A program made the translations under genes and the position numbers. Positions 6,751-14,418 of a DNA stretch of 64,000 bases are shown here, in pieces. Under the pieces are notes generated by a model. That model had not been told where the DNA came from and ran no database searches. It was given only the letters and a program-made list of their open reading frames with translations. How positions within the stretch are numbered: the stretch's first letter is position 1; each line of letters starts with the position of its first letter. The stretch lies in NCBI GenBank assembly GCA_963695705.1, contig CAVOHB010000006.1, positions 186,001 through 250,000 of the forward strand, written 5' to 3'. The stretch comes from JBKPNJ01 sp963695705. GTDB taxonomy: Bacteria > Actinomycetota > Actinomycetes > Propionibacteriales > Nocardioidaceae.

Positions 6751-8045
6751 TGGCCGCCGACTACCGGACCGTCGCACGCCGCCACGGCGTCGAGGCCCAG
6801 GCGACCATCCTGGTCAGCGCTGGGCTGCTCGCGGCGTGGAGCCTGGCCTGGGTTGGCAGCCAGGGTTTCGAACAGGGGAAGATGGCGATCGCGTTCTGCG
6901 CGCTGGTTGCGCTCGGCGAAGCGGCCCGGGTCGGCTTCCGGGGAGCCCGGGTCCAGGCGCCGCTGTCCCTGTCTGCCTCCCTCGGGTACGCGCTGCTCGC
7001 GTTCACGCCGGGTGCGCGGGTGGTGTACGACTGGCCGCAGGTCGTCGTGGTCTGTCTGGTTGGCACGGTGGCCGGCGCCTTCCCGCACCTGATCGTCGGC
7101 AGAAGGGTGTCCGTCCTGAGCCTGGCCCGACGGCTGCTGCTCGTGGGCCTGGTGGCCGCCAGCTACCACGGCCTGCTGCGAGCGGTCTGGTCGGACCGGG
7201 TGGACCAACCGCCGATGTGGGCACAGGCGCTGATGATGGTCGCCGTCTTGATGGTCGGCCTGGGCTTCGACATATCGCTCCGGGCCGGCGTCCTGGCCTC
7301 CCAGGGACAGGGCCGATTCTGGCGCCAGTGCATCAACGAGGGCAGGGCGACGATCGAGATCCAGTCCGCGGTGATGGCGACCGCGATGGTGCTCGCTCTG
7401 GCGACCTCCCAGGTGGGGCTCGAGGCCGTGCCGGTGGTGAGCGTGCCGCTGCTGCTGACACAGCTGTCCTATCGTCGCTATCACCTGGCACGGACCACGT
7501 ACGCCCAGACAGTCGAGGCGTTGTCCAAGACCACCGACGTCGCCGGCTACACGGTGCCGGGCCATGCCCGGCGGGTGGCCGACCTCTCGCTGGCGATCGG
7601 GAACGACTTCGGGCTGTCTCCCGATGAGCTTCGTCGGCTGGAGTATGCCGCTCTCCTGCACGACGTCGGTCAGATGAGCCTGCCGGAACCGCTCGCGGGC
7701 GGCGCCACCATCTTCGCCTCCTATGAGCAGCGTGCCGCCATCGCGAAGGCCGGAGCGGACCTGATCGCGGACTCCGGCATCCCCGGCGACCTCGCGACGC
7801 TGGTCGCGCGGCAGTCCGAGCCGTTCCGGCGGGGATCCCACTCCGGCCAGACGCCGACTCCGGTGCAGTCGCGCATCATCAATGTCGCCAACGCCTTCGA
7901 CGATCTGGTCGGCGAGCCTGTGTCGATCACGGCGTCCACGGATGCCGTGCAGCGCATCACCCTCGGCCTGGCCGACGACTACGACCCCAAGGTCGTCCAG
8001 GCCCTCACCCGGTATGTCGCCCGGCTCAGCGAGGTTCCAGTCTGA
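6750..8045 (+). CDS. membrane HD-domain protein with degenerate HD-GYP site
   Basis: 431 residues beginning at the ATG that overlaps the previous stop. The first 240 residues again form several membrane helices (ATILVSAGLLAAWSLAWV, ALMMVAVLMVGLGFDI). The C-terminal HD domain has GHARRV near residue 270, LLHDVGQMSLPE near 302 and a later VANAFDDLVGEP, in the same order as its neighbour. However, the HHE...GYP segment is replaced by QSEPFRRGSHSGQ, so the second half of the active site is missing. It is probably a paralogue that lost catalysis and acts as a partner or sensor of the intact HD-GYP protein. It is followed with a four-base overlap by a P-loop protein. Confidence 0.8.
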   Translation: MAADYRTVARRHGVEAQATILVSAGLLAAWSLAWVGSQGFEQGKMAIAFCALVALGEAARVGFRGARVQAPLSLSASLGYALLAFTPGARVVYDWPQVVVVCLVGTVAGAFPHLIVGRRVSVLSLARRLLLVGLVAASYHGLLRAVWSDRVDQPPMWAQALMMVAVLMVGLGFDISLRAGVLASQGQGRFWRQCINEGRATIEIQSAVMATAMVLALATSQVGLEAVPVVSVPLLLTQLSYRRYHLARTTYAQTVEALSKTTDVAGYTVPGHARRVADLSLAIGNDFGLSPDELRRLEYAALLHDVGQMSLPEPLAGGATIFASYEQRAAIAKAGADLIADSGIPGDLATLVARQSEPFRRGSHSGQTPTPVQSRIINVANAFDDLVGEPVSITASTDAVQRITLGLADDYDPKVVQALTRYVARLSEVPV

Positions 8046-8647
8046 AGAGTCGCCAGCACCCGCGCATCGTCCTGCTTGACGGGCCACCGGCCGCCGGGAA
8101 GTCAACCGTTGCAACCGCCACGCTCGAGGGCTTCGGCGGTTCCGGCGGGCTCGCCGTCCTCGAACACGACAGCTTCGCGGAGATGGCGGGAGCCCACCTC
8201 CCGGGATCGCCGACCAGACAGACCTGGGATGCGGCCCTGGAGGCCCTCATCGCGGCGGCGAAGGCTTACCACGCTGCCGGTCTTTCGGTTCTCGTCGTCG
8301 TGAGCTACGGCAGGGAGCGCAAGATTCTGCTCGGTCGTCTGCTGGCACCGCACGTGCCCCGGCACGTGGTCATCCTTCCGCCGTGGACCACCAACCGCCG
8401 CCGCATGCTCAGCCGGCTCGCCGTTCAGCCTCGTCTTCGGCAGTCTCGTCTTAGGCAGCCTCGTCTTCGGCAGATCGGGTCGGACGAGCATCGCCGGTTC
8501 TACGACGACCTGGGCGCGATGGCGCGGTCGGGCGAGTTCGACGAGGTCATCACATCGGCTCGGATGGCTCCTGGCACCATCGCGGAACGGGTGGCCCGGC
8601 AGCTCGGCCTCTCCCGCGCTCCGTCAGGCGCCCACCGGGGAGGCTGA
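8042..8647 (+). CDS. P-loop kinase-like protein with probable CTG start
   Basis: About 201 residues. The Walker A motif is RIVLLDGPPAAGKST at residues 9-23, and YDDLGAMARSGEFDEVITS lies near the C-terminus. It resembles AAA_33/adenylylsulfate-kinase-type small kinases, substrate unknown. No ATG, GTG or TTG lies in frame between the upstream stop and the P-loop. A CTG at 8042 overlaps the preceding stop as CTGA and has GAGGT (8031-8035) six bases upstream, so I take it as the start. Residues about 130-144 contain an odd insertion of three RLRQ repeats. The 3' end overlaps the convergent symporter gene by 24 bases. It is the third gene of the HD-domain unit. Confidence 0.65.
   Translation: MKSRQHPRIVLLDGPPAAGKSTVATATLEGFGGSGGLAVLEHDSFAEMAGAHLPGSPTRQTWDAALEALIAAAKAYHAAGLSVLVVVSYGRERKILLGRLLAPHVPRHVVILPPWTTNRRRMLSRLAVQPRLRQSRLRQPRLRQIGSDEHRRFYDDLGAMARSGEFDEVITSARMAPGTIAERVARQLGLSRAPSGAHRGG
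8429..8473 (+). repeat. three 15-bp tandem repeats inside the P-loop gene
   Basis: Three consecutive 15-mers of the form CCTCGTCTTCGGCAG (8429-8443, 8444-8458, 8459-8473); the first and third are identical and the second has two changes. They encode PRLRQ-SRLRQ-PRLRQ, a basic insertion that keeps frame. Confidence 0.9.
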
Positions 8648-10294
8648 CGACGGCGGCCCGTCGATGCCCGGCAGCGGCTCGACACCCGGGTCTCCCGCGT
8701 CGGCGCGGTAGTCCTCCGGGCTGGTCGAGTCCAGGCCGTCGGTGACACCGCCGGCGCGGAATGCCGCGGTGAGGATCATCGACACCAGCAGGTTGATGAC
8801 GACGGCCGAGAGCGCGATGTACCCCTTGGTATCGGTGAACGGGACCTCCGCGACCGGGCTGCCGAAGTGTGACCCGGGATCGCCGACCGCCGGAACGTTG
8901 TACATCGCCCAGGTGCCCCAGGCCATGCCGACCGCCCAGCCGATCAGCAACGCCCAGCGGTGGAACCATCCGGTGAACAGGCCGACGACGATGGCCGGGA
9001 GGGTCTGCAGGATCCAGATGCCGCCGAGGAGCTGCAGGTTGATCGCGAACTTGTTCGGCAACCAGAGGACGAAACCCAGTGCGCCGAACTTGACGACGAG
9101 GGAGACGATCTTGCTCTGCCGGGCCTCCTCGGCTGGTGTGGCCGCGGAGTTGATGAAGGCGCGGTAGACGTTGCGGGTCCACAGGTTCGCGGCCGCGATC
9201 GACATGATGGCCGCGGGGACGAGCGCGCCGATGGCGATCGCGGCGAACGCGATCCCGGCGAACCAGCTGGGGAACTGCTGGGCGAACAGCTCCGGGATCG
9301 CCGCCTGGGCGTTGTCGACCGTGATCCCTGACGCGATGGCAGCGAAGCCCAGCAGGGCGAGCAGCCCCAACAGGAACGAGTACGCGGGCAGGAACGCCGC
9401 GTTGCGCCGGATCACGTTGCGGTTCTTGGTCGACAGCACGCCGGTGATGGAGTGCGGGTACATGAACAGGGCCAGTGCCGAGCCCAGGGCTAACGATGCA
9501 TACGCCCATTGCGCGGCCGACGGTGGGATGGCGGCCTTGCCCGCCACGGCGCCGCTGGCGATGGCATCGGCGTTGTCGGCGTTGAACCTGTCGAACGACG
9601 CGATGGTGGTGTCGAAGATCCCGCCCCAGCCTCCCAGCTTCGTGGGCAGGTAGATCACGGCCACGATGATGACCAGGTAGATGAGGGTGTCCTTGACGAA
9701 CGCGATCAGCGCGGGCGCCCGCAGGCCGGAGGCGTAGGTGTACGCCGCGAGCACCGCGAACGCGAGGAACAGCGGAGCATCCTTGACGAACCAGTTCGAG
9801 TCTTCGCCACCGCCGATGCCCATCGTCTCGAGAACCACCTGGATGCCGACCAGCTGCAGGGCGATATAGGGCATCGTCGCCAGGATCCCGGTGACGGCGA
9901 CCGCGAGGGACAGGCTCTTGGAGCCGTACCTGCCCTCGACGAAGTCCGCGGGAGTCACGTAGCGATGGCGGTGGGAGACCGACCAGAGCCGAGGAAGGAA
10001 GATGAAGATGATCGGGTACACGATGATCGTGTAGGGCACGGCGAAGAACCCCGTCGCGCTACCCGCGTAGAGCAGTGCGGGGACGGCGATGAACGTGTAC
10101 GCGGTGTAGATGTCACCGCCGATCAGGAACCAGGCGACGAAGGTGCCGAAGCCGCGGCCGCCGAGTCCCCACTCGTCGAGGCTGTCGAGTGCCTCGGCGC
10201 GGCGCCAGCGGGCCGCCCAGAACCCCATGGCGGTGACCAGGACGAAGAAGAACAGGAAGATCAGCAGGGCGGTGACGTCGACATCGTTACTCAT
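8624..10294 (-). CDS. solute:sodium symporter family permease (MctP-like)
   Basis: 556 residues and about 13 membrane helices, with LIGGDIYTAYTFIAVPALLY near residues 58-77 and HRHRYVTPADFVEGRYGS near 108-125, typical of the SSS family. The closest recognised type is the monocarboxylate uptake permease that carries lactate, pyruvate or acetate. The preceding gene encodes a small DUF3311 protein, the usual partner of these permeases, and the two overlap by eight bases. An acetate or pyruvate importer would fit with the acetyl-CoA assimilation genes far downstream, but the substrate is inferred. The C-terminal tail is acidic and cytoplasmic. Confidence 0.85.
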   Translation of the reverse strand: MSNDVDVTALLIFLFFFVLVTAMGFWAARWRRAEALDSLDEWGLGGRGFGTFVAWFLIGGDIYTAYTFIAVPALLYAGSATGFFAVPYTIIVYPIIFIFLPRLWSVSHRHRYVTPADFVEGRYGSKSLSLAVAVTGILATMPYIALQLVGIQVVLETMGIGGGEDSNWFVKDAPLFLAFAVLAAYTYASGLRAPALIAFVKDTLIYLVIIVAVIYLPTKLGGWGGIFDTTIASFDRFNADNADAIASGAVAGKAAIPPSAAQWAYASLALGSALALFMYPHSITGVLSTKNRNVIRRNAAFLPAYSFLLGLLALLGFAAIASGITVDNAQAAIPELFAQQFPSWFAGIAFAAIAIGALVPAAIMSIAAANLWTRNVYRAFINSAATPAEEARQSKIVSLVVKFGALGFVLWLPNKFAINLQLLGGIWILQTLPAIVVGLFTGWFHRWALLIGWAVGMAWGTWAMYNVPAVGDPGSHFGSPVAEVPFTDTKGYIALSAVVINLLVSMILTAAFRAGGVTDGLDSTSPEDYRADAGDPGVEPLPGIDGPPSSASPVGA

Positions 10295-10556
10295 CGCGGC
10301 TCACCCCGCGGGCGGTCGCGTCGGTACCACCGGTGTCTCGCACCGACAGCCGGTAGGCCGCGTAGGTCAAGATCGACGCCGCCGGGATCATCGCGAACTG
10401 GAACCAGTAGTAGAAGGGGAAGCCGGCGAGCTCGGGGGAGTCCTTGGCGTAGATCGGCACCAACAGCGGCACGACGATCGGGACGGCCAGCAGGATCCCC
10501 ACCACTATCCAGACCGTGGGCGGGCCCGACCTGGCTGCTCTGGATGACCCGGACAT
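10287..10556 (-). CDS. DUF3311 small membrane protein (symporter partner)
   Basis: 89 residues from the third in-frame ATG (complement of 10554-10556). This start is preferred over the upstream ATGs because GGAGG lies just before it. Two membrane helices are visible (VWIVVGILLAVPIVVPLLVP and FQFAMIPAASILTYAAYRLS), with the family motif FPFYYWFQF between them. DUF3311 proteins are regularly encoded immediately before SSS-family permeases and probably act as an accessory subunit. The stop GAGTAA overlaps the symporter ATG by eight bases, which supports co-translation. Confidence 0.85.
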   Translation of the reverse strand: MSGSSRAARSGPPTVWIVVGILLAVPIVVPLLVPIYAKDSPELAGFPFYYWFQFAMIPAASILTYAAYRLSVRDTGGTDATARGVSRDE

Positions 10557-10688
10557 GGTGCACCTCCGCATCCTCTGCAATGCCCATCAGGCTAGTGAGA
10601 CGAGGGCGAAACGCGAAGGGCATCTCCGGCGAGTTCGGCCGGCAGCATCCGGCGCGGCGGTCGCGGCCCGGTGGATAGGCTCGCTCGC

Positions 10689-12173
10689 GTGCCGTCGCTC
10701 GACGACGTGGTGCGCCACCACACGGACCTGGCCGAAGCCGACCTGGACTGGCTGCACTACCTGCTCGCGGACTGGCAGATCGTCGCGGACCTGTCCTTCG
10801 CCGACCTGGTTCTCTGGCTGCCCGACCGCGAGGGACACGGGTTCTGGGCGGGAGCGCAGATGCGGCCCACGACCGGCCCGACCGCATACCTCGACGACGT
10901 GGTGGGTGCATTCGTGCCGCGCGGCCGGCGGCCGCTGCTCGACCAGGCGTACGACGAGGGGCGGATCGCCCGTGAGGGCGACCCCGAGTGGCGGGACGAG
11001 GTGCCGGTACGGGTGGAAAGCATCCCGGTAAGGTCCGGAGACCGGCTGCTCGGCGTGATCACTCGCAACACCAACCTGCTCGGCATTCGTACTCCCAGCC
11101 GGCTCGAGCTGGCCTACCTGCAGACCGCCGGCGACCTGGCCCGGATGATCAGCGACGGGAGCTTCCCGTGCACCACGGACCGGCCGGACATGTCCGCATC
11201 GCCCCGGGTCGGTGACGGCTTCGTACGGCTCGACGAGGACGGGCTGGTGGCCTATGCCAGCCCGAACGCCCAGTCGGCATACCGCCGGCTCGGTCTGCCG
11301 AGCGATCTCCTCGGACGTCACCTGGGTGAGGTCACGGCAGGCCTGCTCCCCGGCCAAACGGACCCGGGGTCCGGCGACTCGCTGGCCTGGCTGGTGTCCG
11401 GACAGGGCCACCGGGAGGCGGAGGTGGACAACTCTGACGCAACGGTGATTCTGCGGGTGATCCCGCTGCGGCCGGACGGCCGGCACATCGGCGCGCTGGT
11501 GCTGCTCAGGGACGTCACGGAACTGCGCCGCCGAGAACGCGAGCTGTTGTCCAAGGACGCCACGATCCGCGAGATCCACCATCGGGTGAAGAACAACCTG
11601 CAAACCGTCGCGGCGTTGCTGCGCCTGCAGGCGCGGCGGATTCAGGCGCCGGAGGGACAGGCGGCCCTGGTGGAGGCGGTGCGCAGGGTCGGCTCGATCG
11701 CGATCGTGCACGAGACTCTGAGCCAGACGTTCGACGAGCGGGTCGACTTCGACGACATCGCCGACCGGCTCCGTCACATGGTCGCCGACGTGTCGTCGAC
11801 CGGTGCTGCGGTGACCACCGGCAGGACGGGCTCATTCGGCGCGCTCCCCGCCGAGATGGCGACCCCGCTGGCCATGGTGCTCACCGAGCTCATGCAGAAC
11901 GCCGTCGAGCACGGGCTCCGTGACGGCTCGGGAAACCTCACCGTGGGTGTCGACCGGAGGGCCGGCCGGCTGCGCCTGGTCGTCGACGACGACGGCGTGG
12001 GGGTGCCGGAGGGTTTCGAGCCGGAGGTGTCGGGCGGGCTGGGGCTCTCCATCGTGCTCACCCTCGTCGAGTCAGAGCTCGGTGGGGTGCTCGACATTCG
12101 GGCCGGTCCCGATGGCGGTACCAGGGTCGTCGTCGACATCCCCATGGCAGCGGACCCCGCCCAGCCGCAGTGA
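10689..12173 (+). CDS. pdtaS: sensor histidine kinase PdtaS-like
   Basis: 494 residues from GTG 10689 (PSLDDVVRHHTDLAEADLDW, as in PdtaS proteins); another GTG six codons upstream is possible. An N-terminal GAF-like domain (about 1-150) contains SFADLVLWLPDREG and TGPTAYLDDVVG, a PAS-like domain follows (about 170-280), then the HisKA_2 dimerisation segment EIHHRVKNNLQTVAALLRL with the phospho-acceptor His near residue 297. A HATPase domain (about 380-490) has MQNAVEHGL and GGLGLSIVLTLVESELGG. PdtaS normally phosphorylates the RNA-binding antiterminator PdtaR, which is not encoded next to it here. Transcribed away from the symporter pair. Confidence 0.9.
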   Translation: MPSLDDVVRHHTDLAEADLDWLHYLLADWQIVADLSFADLVLWLPDREGHGFWAGAQMRPTTGPTAYLDDVVGAFVPRGRRPLLDQAYDEGRIAREGDPEWRDEVPVRVESIPVRSGDRLLGVITRNTNLLGIRTPSRLELAYLQTAGDLARMISDGSFPCTTDRPDMSASPRVGDGFVRLDEDGLVAYASPNAQSAYRRLGLPSDLLGRHLGEVTAGLLPGQTDPGSGDSLAWLVSGQGHREAEVDNSDATVILRVIPLRPDGRHIGALVLLRDVTELRRRERELLSKDATIREIHHRVKNNLQTVAALLRLQARRIQAPEGQAALVEAVRRVGSIAIVHETLSQTFDERVDFDDIADRLRHMVADVSSTGAAVTTGRTGSFGALPAEMATPLAMVLTELMQNAVEHGLRDGSGNLTVGVDRRAGRLRLVVDDDGVGVPEGFEPEVSGGLGLSIVLTLVESELGGVLDIRAGPDGGTRVVVDIPMAADPAQPQ

Positions 12174-12220
12174 GCCAGCCGCAGTGAGCCAGCCGCAGTG
12201 AGCCAGCCGCAGTGAGCCAG
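12165..12220 (+). repeat. four 14-bp tandem repeats spanning the pdtaS stop
   Basis: Four exact tandem copies of CCGCAGTGAGCCAG. The pdtaS stop codon TGA (12171-12173) lies in the first copy, so the next three copies sit in the 3' untranslated region. The unit is not a multiple of three, and TGA recurs in a new frame each time. Confidence 0.9.
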
Positions 12221-12262
12221 CCGTGCTAAGCCGATCGGCGAAGGTGGGCGAGGGGGACAGCC

Positions 12263-12514
12263 TCAGGCGGTTCGGATCCTGGCCCGGGCGTTGCGGCGCT
12301 TGAGCGTACGCCGCTCATCCTCGCTCAGGCCACCCCACACGCCATGGTCCTGCCCCGCCTCCAACGCCCACGCCAGGCACTGTTCGCGCACGTCGCAGCG
12401 TCGGCACACCGTCTTGGCCTCCTCGATCTGACGGATCGCGGGCCCGGTGTTGCCGATAGGGAAGAACAGCTCCGGATCCTCGTCAAGACACGCGGCCCGG
12501 TTACGCCAATCCAT
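12263..12514 (-). CDS. whiB1: iron-sulfur transcriptional regulator WhiB1 (WblE type)
   Basis: 83 residues with the four cluster-binding cysteines: Cys9 (NRAACLDED) and the KTVCRRCDVREQC group near residues 37-45. The WhiB turn GVWGGLSEDERR and the basic C-terminal RRTLKRRNARAR follow. Size and sequence match WhiB1/WblE, an essential nitric-oxide-sensitive [4Fe-4S] protein that binds the sigma-A region 4. The GAGGAGC ribosome site is well placed. A CRP-like palindrome sits about 60 bases upstream of the start, as in mycobacteria, where CRP controls whiB1. Confidence 0.93.
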   Translation of the reverse strand: MDWRNRAACLDEDPELFFPIGNTGPAIRQIEEAKTVCRRCDVREQCLAWALEAGQDHGVWGGLSEDERRTLKRRNARARIRTA

Positions 12515-12571
12515 GGGGTGTAGCTCCTCATTGCCAGACGGGCCGAACCTGGGCGACCCGCCACGCGGTCA

Positions 12572-12587
12572 TGTGAATACTTTCACG
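12572..12587 (-). promoter_or_regulatory. CRP-like binding site upstream of whiB1
   Basis: TGTGAATACTTTCACG matches the CRP/GlxR consensus TGTGA-N6-TCACA in nine of ten conserved positions. It lies 58-73 bases upstream of the whiB1 ATG in an AT-richer island. In Mycobacterium tuberculosis CRP is known to bind the whiB1 promoter. No CRP gene is in this window. Confidence 0.6.
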
Positions 12588-12736
12588 AACAATCGTACAA
12601 ATACCATGGCGCACGATCCAGCCTCCGCACCGGACGTGGGCCGAAGGTCGATCGTAGAGCATCGGTGGCCCGTGCGCTATCACAAAGATGCTCGCAAGAG
12701 ATGCAGGTGTGCACAACCCCGCGCTCTTGTCTGTTC

Positions 12737-12793
12737 CATCACACACAACGACGTCCGTCACATACAACGACGTCCATCACACACAACGAGGCC
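12737..12793 (+). repeat. three 19-bp direct repeats between whiB1 and CNB gene
   Basis: Three consecutive 19-mers, the first being CATCACACACAACGACGTC (12737-12755). The second (12756-12774) differs at two positions and the third (12775-12793) at two near its end. The spacing of nearly two helical turns is compatible with a repeated binding site. The function is unknown. The rest of this 500-base intergenic region shows no gene. Confidence 0.8.
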
Positions 12794-12923
12794 GATCGGC
12801 CAAAGATTCCGGTTCCGGCCGACTGGAGCCGGCTTTCAGTCCTCTCGGTCGGGTGCTGAGCCGGCCCACGGGCGGAGTCGGCGGCGAGTATGTTGCTCCG
12901 CCAACTGACGGAAGCGGTCGGGA

Positions 12924-12940
12924 GGGTGCAGAATGCACCC
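12924..12940 (+). promoter_or_regulatory. palindrome upstream of the cyclic-nucleotide-binding gene
   Basis: GGGTGCAGAATGCACCC is a perfect inverted repeat with 7-base arms and a 3-base centre, 80 bases before the ATG at 13020. It could be an operator or a hairpin in the leader. Confidence 0.4.
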
Positions 12941-13019
12941 GACGCGGATGGTTTCCAGCAGGTCCCGGCCGACACTGGCGGCGGCTCGGTAGCGCGACGA
13001 CCAGAAGGAGCTCGGTTCG

Positions 13020-13442
13020 ATGACGTACCAGGCGCGCAAGGCGCTCAGTGAAGTTGACCTCTTGGCCGACCTGCCGGCAGACACGCTGGACGAGCTGATC
13101 CAGCGTGGCACCACCTTCACCACCAACCCGGGCTCTCGGGTGGTGATCGAGGGTGACGTGGACGCAGGTCTCCAAGTGGTCCTGGAGGGCAGTGCCGAGA
13201 TCACCGTCCATGGCGAGTCCCGGGCACCGCTGGGCCCGGGAGACTACTTCGGCGAGATCTCGATGATCGACGGCGCGCCACGCTCAGCCACGGTGATCTC
13301 GGGACCAGAGGGGCTGAAAACGTTCGCGCTGTCTCCGCTCGCGTTCGCACCGATACTCGAGCGGCCCGAGGTCGCTCGCGTCCTGCTGCGGGCGATGTGC
13401 GCGCGAATCCGCTCCATGGAGAAGGCCCCCGACGTCACCTAG
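13020..13442 (+). CDS. stand-alone cyclic nucleotide-binding domain protein
   Basis: 140 residues that consist only of a CNB (CRP-N-like) domain. The phosphate-binding cassette reads YFGEISMIDGAPRSATV, with the Glu and Arg that contact the cyclic nucleotide both present, so ligand binding is likely kept. There is no DNA-binding helix-turn-helix, kinase or channel domain. The start is the ATG at 13020. Small CNB-only proteins of this kind are common in actinobacteria and their function is not established. It probably binds cAMP (inferred). It converges with sodN across a palindromic terminator. Confidence 0.85.
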   Translation: MTYQARKALSEVDLLADLPADTLDELIQRGTTFTTNPGSRVVIEGDVDAGLQVVLEGSAEITVHGESRAPLGPGDYFGEISMIDGAPRSATVISGPEGLKTFALSPLAFAPILERPEVARVLLRAMCARIRSMEKAPDVT

Positions 13443-13479
13443 GTCAGGCCGGCGGCTCTCGCTGATCTCTAGGCTCGGT

Positions 13480-13495
13480 GGTAGCGCGCGCTACC
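13480..13495. terminator. palindromic hairpin between CNB gene and sodN
   Basis: GGTAGCGCGCGCTACC is a perfect 16-base palindrome in the 82-base gap between two convergent genes, flanked by GGCT and AGCC that can extend the stem. No clear T-run follows, so its role as terminator rests on position. Confidence 0.5.
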
Positions 13496-13524
13496 GCAAA
13501 GCCGGGAGATCTCCCGTCGTCTGG

Positions 13525-13929
13525 TCAGGCGTTCTTCTTGGTCTCCCAGAAGATCTCCGCGATCTCGTCGATCTTCGCGAGCAGCTCGTCCGCTGAGGCC
13601 GAGTCCACGCTGCCCTTGGTGCCGGTGGCGCCGGCAAGCTTGGTCGCCTCGTTGAACAGTGAGTGCAGCTGCGGGTACTTGTCGAAATGCGGCGGCTTGA
13701 AGTAGTCGGTCCACAGCACCCAGAGGTGGTGCTTGACGAGCTCGGAGCGCTCCTCCTTGATGATGATCGCGCGCGTCCTGAAGTCGTGGTCGTCGTTGTC
13801 CGCGAGCTTGTCGACGATGCCCTTGATGGACTGGGCCTCGATCCGGGCCTGCGCGGGATCGTAGACGCCGCACGGCAGGTCGCAGTGAGCGTGAGCCTCA
13901 ATCGTGGGTGCGAAGAATCGAGCCAGCAT
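13525..13929 (-). CDS. sodN: nickel superoxide dismutase
   Basis: 134 residues from the ATG complementary to 13927-13929. The N-terminal 14 residues (MLARFFAPTIEAHA) are a removable leader, and processing exposes the nickel hook HCDLPCGVYDP, with His1, Cys2 and Cys6 as ligands. The remainder is the expected four-helix bundle (HLWVLWTDYFKPPHFDKYPQ). NiSOD converts superoxide to oxygen and hydrogen peroxide as a cytoplasmic hexamer. The maturation peptidase gene lies 150 bases away, divergently oriented. No iron or manganese SOD is in the window. Confidence 0.96.
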   Translation of the reverse strand: MLARFFAPTIEAHAHCDLPCGVYDPAQARIEAQSIKGIVDKLADNDDHDFRTRAIIIKEERSELVKHHLWVLWTDYFKPPHFDKYPQLHSLFNEATKLAGATGTKGSVDSASADELLAKIDEIAEIFWETKKNA

Positions 13930-14078
13930 TCCCTGGTCCCTTCTGTTCAGCTGCGGTGTCCGTCGTGACCGATGGCCCCGGCGGAGAACCTCTGCGTTGG
14001 CCTTGGTTTGCGACAGTACCCTGAGACTCGCGGGTTCACAGACCAGGCCTGCGAGCCCAGAAAGAGGCGGGTCCAGCA

Positions 14079-14408
14079 GTGCACCGTCGAGTCGGCGTTG
14101 CTGTCGTGCGTGGTCGCTCCATGGAGCCGACGCTCGTCGACGGCGACCGTCTCCTGGTCCTGCACGGCGCGCGTCCACGGATCGGACGGCTGGTCCTGGT
14201 CCGGCTCGCCGATCGCCCGGTTGCCGTGAAGCGGGTCACGCGGCGGGTCGACTCGGGATGGTGGATCGAGCGGGACAATCCCGCTGCGGGAGTCGACTCC
14301 TGGCTCGTCGGCGCCATCCCGGACCGCGACGTGGTGGCGGTCGTACTCGCCCGGATCTGGCCGATCCGGCGCCCGCGACGGCGGTCGATGGGCGCCCGGG
14401 GCCGCTAG
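14079..14408 (+). CDS. sodX: nickel-type superoxide dismutase maturation protease SodX
   Basis: 109 residues from GTG 14079. It has the signal-peptidase/S24-S26 fold: RGRSMEPTLVDGDRLLV with the nucleophile Ser near residue 14, and RPVAVKRVTRRVDSGWWIER with the catalytic Lys near residue 51. A late NPAAGVDSWLVGAIP segment is characteristic. It has no membrane anchor, as expected for SodX, which cleaves the SodN leader so that the nickel-hook His becomes the N-terminus. It is divergent from sodN rather than downstream of it. The oxidoreductase begins 11 bases after its stop. Confidence 0.9.
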   Translation: MHRRVGVAVVRGRSMEPTLVDGDRLLVLHGARPRIGRLVLVRLADRPVAVKRVTRRVDSGWWIERDNPAAGVDSWLVGAIPDRDVVAVVLARIWPIRRPRRRSMGARGR

Positions 14409-14418
14409 GGTCACATCC

